Origin: Sulfurimonas sp.
GTDB taxonomy: Bacteria; Campylobacterota; Campylobacteria; Campylobacterales; Sulfurimonadaceae
Reading direction: 5' to 3'
DNA length: 64,000 nucleotides
NCBI RefSeq assembly: GCF_028714975.1
Contig: NZ_JAQTLH010000006.1
Coordinates: 61,534-125,533, forward strand
Both the position numbers and the translations under genes were made by a program. Of this stretch, positions 60,535-64,000 are shown in pieces. The first letter of the stretch is position 1. Each line of letters begins with the position of its first letter. The notes beneath the pieces were generated by a model. The model was given only the letters and a program-made list of their open reading frames with translations, was not told the DNA's origin and did no database searches.

Positions 60535-61275
60535 ATGTTTAGATTTTTTTTATTGATTTTAGGGTTGGGTATAATCCCGATTTTCGGAGCAGAAGCGGTA
60601 GCGATTCCTACTATGAATTTTGAGCTCTCTGCTCCAAATACTCCGCAGCAGCTTGTCAGCTCTTTAAATGTACTTGTTCTATTAACACTGCTCTTTTTGG
60701 CACCGAGCATGGTTCTTGTTATGACGACTTTTACAAGATTTGTCATAGTTTTTGGTTTTTTGCGTCAAGCACTCGGTACACAACAAGTTCCCCCCACGCA
60801 GCTTTTGGTAATGCTTGCTATGATTTTAACCTTTTTTGTTATGGAACCTGTCGGTAAAAAAGCTTATGATGATGGAATAAAGCCTTATGTAGAGAAAAAA
60901 ATAGGCTATGAAGAGGCTTTTGACAAAACTACTCTGCCGTTTAAAAATTTTATGATTAGAAATACGCGAGAGAAAGATTTGGCTCTCTTTTTTAGAATCA
61001 GAAAAATGGAAAATCCTGCAAGCATTGCAGATGTGCCTCTTTCTATAGTCATTCCCGCATTTGTTATAAGCGAGCTAAAAACAGCTTTTGAGATTGGCTT
61101 TTTATTGTTTTTACCGTTTTTGGTAATCGATATGGTCGTAGCGTCCATACTTATGTCTATGGGTATGATGATGTTACCGCCTATCATGATAGCGCTCCCC
61201 TTTAAGATACTCGTATTTGTTCTTATCGACGGATGGAGTCTGCTCATCGGTAACCTGATAGCTTCGGTTAAATAG
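60535..61275 (+). CDS. fliP: FliP, flagellar export apparatus protein
   Basis: Core membrane component of the flagellar type III export gate, forming a pentamer with FliQ and FliR. Signal peptide (FRFFLLILGLGIIPIFG), then TMs; diagnostic segments are FTRFVIVFGFLRQALGTQQVPP, VIPAFVISELKTAFEIGFLLFLPFLVIDMVVASILMSMGMMMLPP. The 246-aa length is standard. It is immediately followed by trmA (about 17 bases). No other flagellar gene is in the window, in keeping with the scattered flagellar genes of this phylum. Confidence 0.96.
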   Translation: MFRFFLLILGLGIIPIFGAEAVAIPTMNFELSAPNTPQQLVSSLNVLVLLTLLFLAPSMVLVMTTFTRFVIVFGFLRQALGTQQVPPTQLLVMLAMILTFFVMEPVGKKAYDDGIKPYVEKKIGYEEAFDKTTLPFKNFMIRNTREKDLALFFRIRKMENPASIADVPLSIVIPAFVISELKTAFEIGFLLFLPFLVIDMVVASILMSMGMMMLPPIMIALPFKILVFVLIDGWSLLIGNLIASVK

Positions 61276-61292
61276 AAAATAAAGTGAACGGT

Positions 61293-62405
61293 ATGAATTG
61301 TAAATATTTTGGCGAGTGTGGCGCGTGTAAGGTTTATGAAGGCGGCTATGAGCATCAGCTGGCTTTAAAACTTGAGTTAAATCAGGAGAGATTTCTTCCT
61401 TTTTACAGCGGCGATATATCTGCATTTGAATCACCACGCACTCATTATCGCTCAAGAAGCGAGTTTAAAATTTGGCATGACGGAGATACTCTTCATTACG
61501 CTATGAATCATATAGATAAAAAAGGCGTAGTTTTTATTGATGAATGTCCGCAGGTAAGCCGCTCTATATCCGCATTGATGCCAAAACTCTTAAAAGCTAT
61601 AAAAGAGAGAGATATCGGCTTTAAACTATTTGGTGTTGATTTTTTAAGCTCAAATAGCGGCGAGATAGCCGTTTCGCTTCTCTATCACAGAGCGTTGGAC
61701 GGCGTATGGAAAGAGCTTGCCTCTGAGATTGCAGCCGAGCTTGAAATATATATTATAGGACGAAGCAGAGGTCAAAAAGTCGTAATCGGGCAGGATCGTG
61801 TAACGGAGATTTTAAATGTGGACGGCGAAGAGTTTAGGTTTAACTATATAGAGAATAGTTTTACACAGCCAAACTCTCAAGTAAATGAGCAGATGATTAC
61901 ATGGGCATTGAAAAATCTCTTGGATGCGGATACGGATTTGCTTGAACTATATTGCGGTGCCGGAAATTTTACAATACCATTTGCCAAAAAATTTAGAAAA
62001 GTTTTGGCAACCGAGATATCAAAATCATCCATCAACGCGGCAAAGTCCAATATGGGTTTAAACGGTGTGCATAATATTGAGTTCGTACGAATGGGCGTTG
62101 AAGAGTTTGTACAGGCTCTTGATGGCGTACGGGAGTTTAACAGAATGAAAGAGATTGATTTAAAATTATATAATATCAATACTATATTCGTAGACCCGCC
62201 AAGAAGCGGAATGGATGAAGATACCTGCAGGTTTGCCGCAAGGTACGAGAATATTATCTATATATCTTGCAACCCTGAAACATTGGCTAGGGATTTGGCT
62301 ATTTTATGCCAAACGCATATAGTTTGCGATATGGCTCTTTTTGACCAGTTTCCATATACTCATCATGCGGAGATGGGCGTAAAATTAACTAGAAAAGGGC
62401 TCTAA
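61293..62405 (+). CDS. trmA: TrmA-type tRNA (uracil-5-)-methyltransferase
   Basis: SAM-dependent enzyme that forms 5-methyluridine at position 54 of tRNA. The SAM-binding region is LLELYCGAGNFTIPFA, then FVDPPRSGMDEDT, and the catalytic Cys is in IYISCNPETLARDL. At the N-terminus, CKYFGECGAC holds three cysteines, but the full Fe-S set of RlmD is not obvious. I place the start at ATG 61293 and not GTG 61284; the evidence between the two is thin. Length 370 aa. TrmA is favoured by overall length and lack of a TRAM domain. Confidence 0.9.
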   Translation: MNCKYFGECGACKVYEGGYEHQLALKLELNQERFLPFYSGDISAFESPRTHYRSRSEFKIWHDGDTLHYAMNHIDKKGVVFIDECPQVSRSISALMPKLLKAIKERDIGFKLFGVDFLSSNSGEIAVSLLYHRALDGVWKELASEIAAELEIYIIGRSRGQKVVIGQDRVTEILNVDGEEFRFNYIENSFTQPNSQVNEQMITWALKNLLDADTDLLELYCGAGNFTIPFAKKFRKVLATEISKSSINAAKSNMGLNGVHNIEFVRMGVEEFVQALDGVREFNRMKEIDLKLYNINTIFVDPPRSGMDEDTCRFAARYENIIYISCNPETLARDLAILCQTHIVCDMALFDQFPYTHHAEMGVKLTRKGL

Positions 62406-62408
62406 AAT

Positions 62409-62642
62409 ATGAAAATAATAGTTGTAGCTTTAGTGATATTTTCATTTTTATATTCCGATGAGATAAAAAAAAGAGATTTAGAAAGTGAAAATAAAAAACT
62501 AATCGAAAAGATTAAAGAGTTAGAAAATCAAATTAAAAATTATAGCTGCAAATGTGACGATGAAAACAGTTTTTTTGAGCTGATGATGAAAAAAGAGTAT
62601 CAAGAAAAGAACTTGCAAATACAAAAAGTAGATGTGTACTAA
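62409..62642 (+). CDS. Small exported coiled-coil protein, unknown
   Basis: A 77-aa protein starting 3 bases after the trmA stop. The N-terminal signal-like segment (KIIVVALVIFSFLYS) is followed by a Lys/Glu-rich coiled coil (ENKKLIEKIKELENQIK) and a CKC pair. It is probably periplasmic or membrane-attached. I do not recognise a family. Co-transcription with trmA and perhaps fliP is likely from spacing. Confidence 0.55.
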   Translation: MKIIVVALVIFSFLYSDEIKKRDLESENKKLIEKIKELENQIKNYSCKCDDENSFFELMMKKEYQEKNLQIQKVDVY

Positions 62643-62700
62643 ATCGGTAGAGTTGTTAATGATATAATGTCAAAAAAAATAAAGAATTAAAAGATTATAT

Positions 62701-64000
62701 ATGAAAAAAATATTGATTATCGGTGACGGCGAAACAGCAGGGCATTTTATAAACAGAGTAATGGATACATACACCAGTGAAAATGTTTACTATGTAGTTC
62801 AAACCAAGTCTGAAAAAAATAAAAATATAAATTTACCTCGATTTAAGTTTTACGAGTTTGACCCTACGAGTTTATATAGATTGACCAATCTGCTAAAAAT
62901 GGAGTTTGCTCAAGCTATTATAGCTATGGATAATCAAGCCGATGTTGAGCATACGATAAAAAACATCAGAAGTCTAAAAAAACAGCTTCGTATTATTGTC
63001 TTAAACAAATGGAACTTGACAAATGAGGATGCAAATGTCGTTTTAATCAATACGAATGAGATCTTATCTTCAAGACTAATCGACTATTTGCCCAATGTTC
63101 CGGTTATCGCTCAAAATGTAGGATTGGGCGAGGGTGAAATAATGGAAGTTTTAGTTCCGTTTGGAAGCTCATTTGTTTACAAGCATATCGGCGTTATTGA
63201 GCAAAAAGATTGGCGAATCGTTGCGATATATAGAAATAGAAAACTTATCATGCCAAACCGCCGCAGAATGATTCAGCCAAACGATCTTTTGCTTCTAATC
63301 GGCGAACCTGCCGTGCTTAAGTCCGTTTACAAAGCAATTAAAAGAGAGTTGGGACAGTTTCCGGAGCCTTTTGGTTCAAATATTTATCTCTATCTTGATA
63401 TGAATTTGTTAAACCTAAAAACTGTTGAGAAGCTTGTCAAGAGATCTATATTCGTGCATAAAAAGTTTGGGCATACTCTTATTATAAAAATCGTCAATCC
63501 AAGCGATATCGATGTTATTTGGAAAATAAAAGAGTATAGAGACGAGAGTGTCATAATCGATATAAATTACGACACCGACAATCAAAAAGCAAGCTTTTTT
63601 AATGATATAAAATCTTATCATGTAGGTTTGGTAATCGTTTCAAATGAAATATTTAACGATTATGTTATGCGAACAACACTATATGAAGCGCAAATACCTG
63701 TTTTAAAACTAACAAAAAAAGAGCTCTCAAGCGTAAAAGATGCTTCAATAATTTTAGGAGACAATCGTGATTTAGAGAAAATTTCATCAATAATATTTGA
63801 TATTGCAGAACAGATGAATCTAAATATAGAGCTTTACAACTACTTAAATGAGCATCAAGAAGCAAAAGAACAAGTAATAGAACACTATTATAATCTTGCT
63901 ACAATTTTTTCAAAAAGTATTAAAATCATTAAAGAGAGTGAAAATCCAATCAAAAAGCTTAAAAAGAAAGATAATTTTATTCAGATTTTACCTTTTACAA
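62701..64000 (+). CDS. TrkA-N/TrkA-C-type protein, cut by the window end
   Basis: Absent from the ORF track because it runs off the window. From ATG 62701 the frame is open to base 64000 (433 codons). Residues 1-115 are a Rossmann fold (KILIIGDGETAGHF). A TrkA_C-like domain follows at about 135-215 (GEGEIMEVLVPFGSSF, then MPNRRRMIQPNDLLLLIGEP). Later sequence repeats a Rossmann-like region (HTLIIKIVNPSDIDV). This resembles a larger cytoplasmic TrkA-family protein found in Campylobacterota, possibly regulating ion transport. It differs from the KtrA at 3.9 kb in length and domain count. Confidence 0.78.
   Translation, partial: MKKILIIGDGETAGHFINRVMDTYTSENVYYVVQTKSEKNKNINLPRFKFYEFDPTSLYRLTNLLKMEFAQAIIAMDNQADVEHTIKNIRSLKKQLRIIVLNKWNLTNEDANVVLINTNEILSSRLIDYLPNVPVIAQNVGLGEGEIMEVLVPFGSSFVYKHIGVIEQKDWRIVAIYRNRKLIMPNRRRMIQPNDLLLLIGEPAVLKSVYKAIKRELGQFPEPFGSNIYLYLDMNLLNLKTVEKLVKRSIFVHKKFGHTLIIKIVNPSDIDVIWKIKEYRDESVIIDINYDTDNQKASFFNDIKSYHVGLVIVSNEIFNDYVMRTTLYEAQIPVLKLTKKELSSVKDASIILGDNRDLEKISSIIFDIAEQMNLNIELYNYLNEHQEAKEQVIEHYYNLATIFSKSIKIIKESENPIKKLKKKDNFIQILPFT

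Overview
The window looks like the chromosome of a free-living member of the Campylobacterota (epsilonproteobacteria), most like the Sulfurimonas/Sulfuricurvum group. This is inferred from protein content and AT-rich composition, not from any database search. Supporting features are a large chemosensory operon with CheD, several cyclic-di-GMP proteins, KtrAB potassium uptake, superoxide reductase, a five-haem cytochrome c, FliP, a prepilin peptidase, an UppS-PilD-LptF-TruA gene run and a single-gene DsbD. No rRNA, tRNA or CRISPR array was found.

Layout. 0-2.7 kb: two cyclic-di-GMP enzymes, the first cut by the window edge. 2.7-3.8 kb: an HTH/Fic pair behind a palindromic operator. 3.8-5.8 kb: KtrA/KtrB. 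5.9-18.4 kb (minus strand): a twelve-gene chemosensory operon reading histidine kinase, response regulator, CheY-like, CheW, MCP, STAS-like, CheA, CheR, PAS/MCP-like, HisKA-like, CheD, CheB. Two members look like degenerate signalling proteins: a kinase homologue with Asn at the phospho-acceptor His, and a soluble Aer-type PAS protein with an eroded MCP tip. 18.5-25.1 kb: dsbD, an intergenic palindromic repeat, rmuC, vapBC, a YbgC-type thioesterase, a periplasmic protein with a 12-bp tandem repeat, and a divergent family-4 uracil-DNA glycosylase.

25.1-34.0 kb is the most interesting part: an 8.9-kb integrative element bounded by a 17-bp direct repeat, with a second 17-bp direct repeat just inside each end. 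It has a tyrosine integrase, an excisionase-like HTH protein, a Rep_trans-like replication initiator preceded by a cluster of hairpins (candidate origin) and a small possible ssDNA-binding protein. No structural or packaging genes are visible, so it resembles a satellite or plasmid-like rolling-circle element. Its cargo is defence-like. One part is a DUF4917/SIR2-like protein followed by a membrane-anchored beta-rich protein. The other is a complete retron: an msr-msd RNA with a1/a2 repeats, a deoxyribosyltransferase-like effector, a YADD reverse transcriptase, and an unrecognised 376-aa protein directly after the RT.

34-42.4 kb: a GH17-type membrane glycosidase, an MCP with NIT and CZB domains, superoxide reductase, glyS and a host-attachment-family protein. 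42.5-50.8 kb: a 7TMR receptor with a degenerate GGDEF domain, truA-lptF-pilD-uppS, coaBC, the multihaem cytochrome, a double CDGSH protein and a cold-shock protein. 51-58 kb: an MntA/HepT toxin-antitoxin pair, a KTSC protein, an AAA_13-type ATPase and SbcCD, forming a second nucleic-acid-surveillance or defence-like neighbourhood. 58-64 kb: an HDOD protein, glmU, fliP, trmA, a small exported protein and a second TrkA-type protein cut by the window end (absent from the ORF track). A dispersed repeat with core ctacgctagccgc is present in three intergenic regions.
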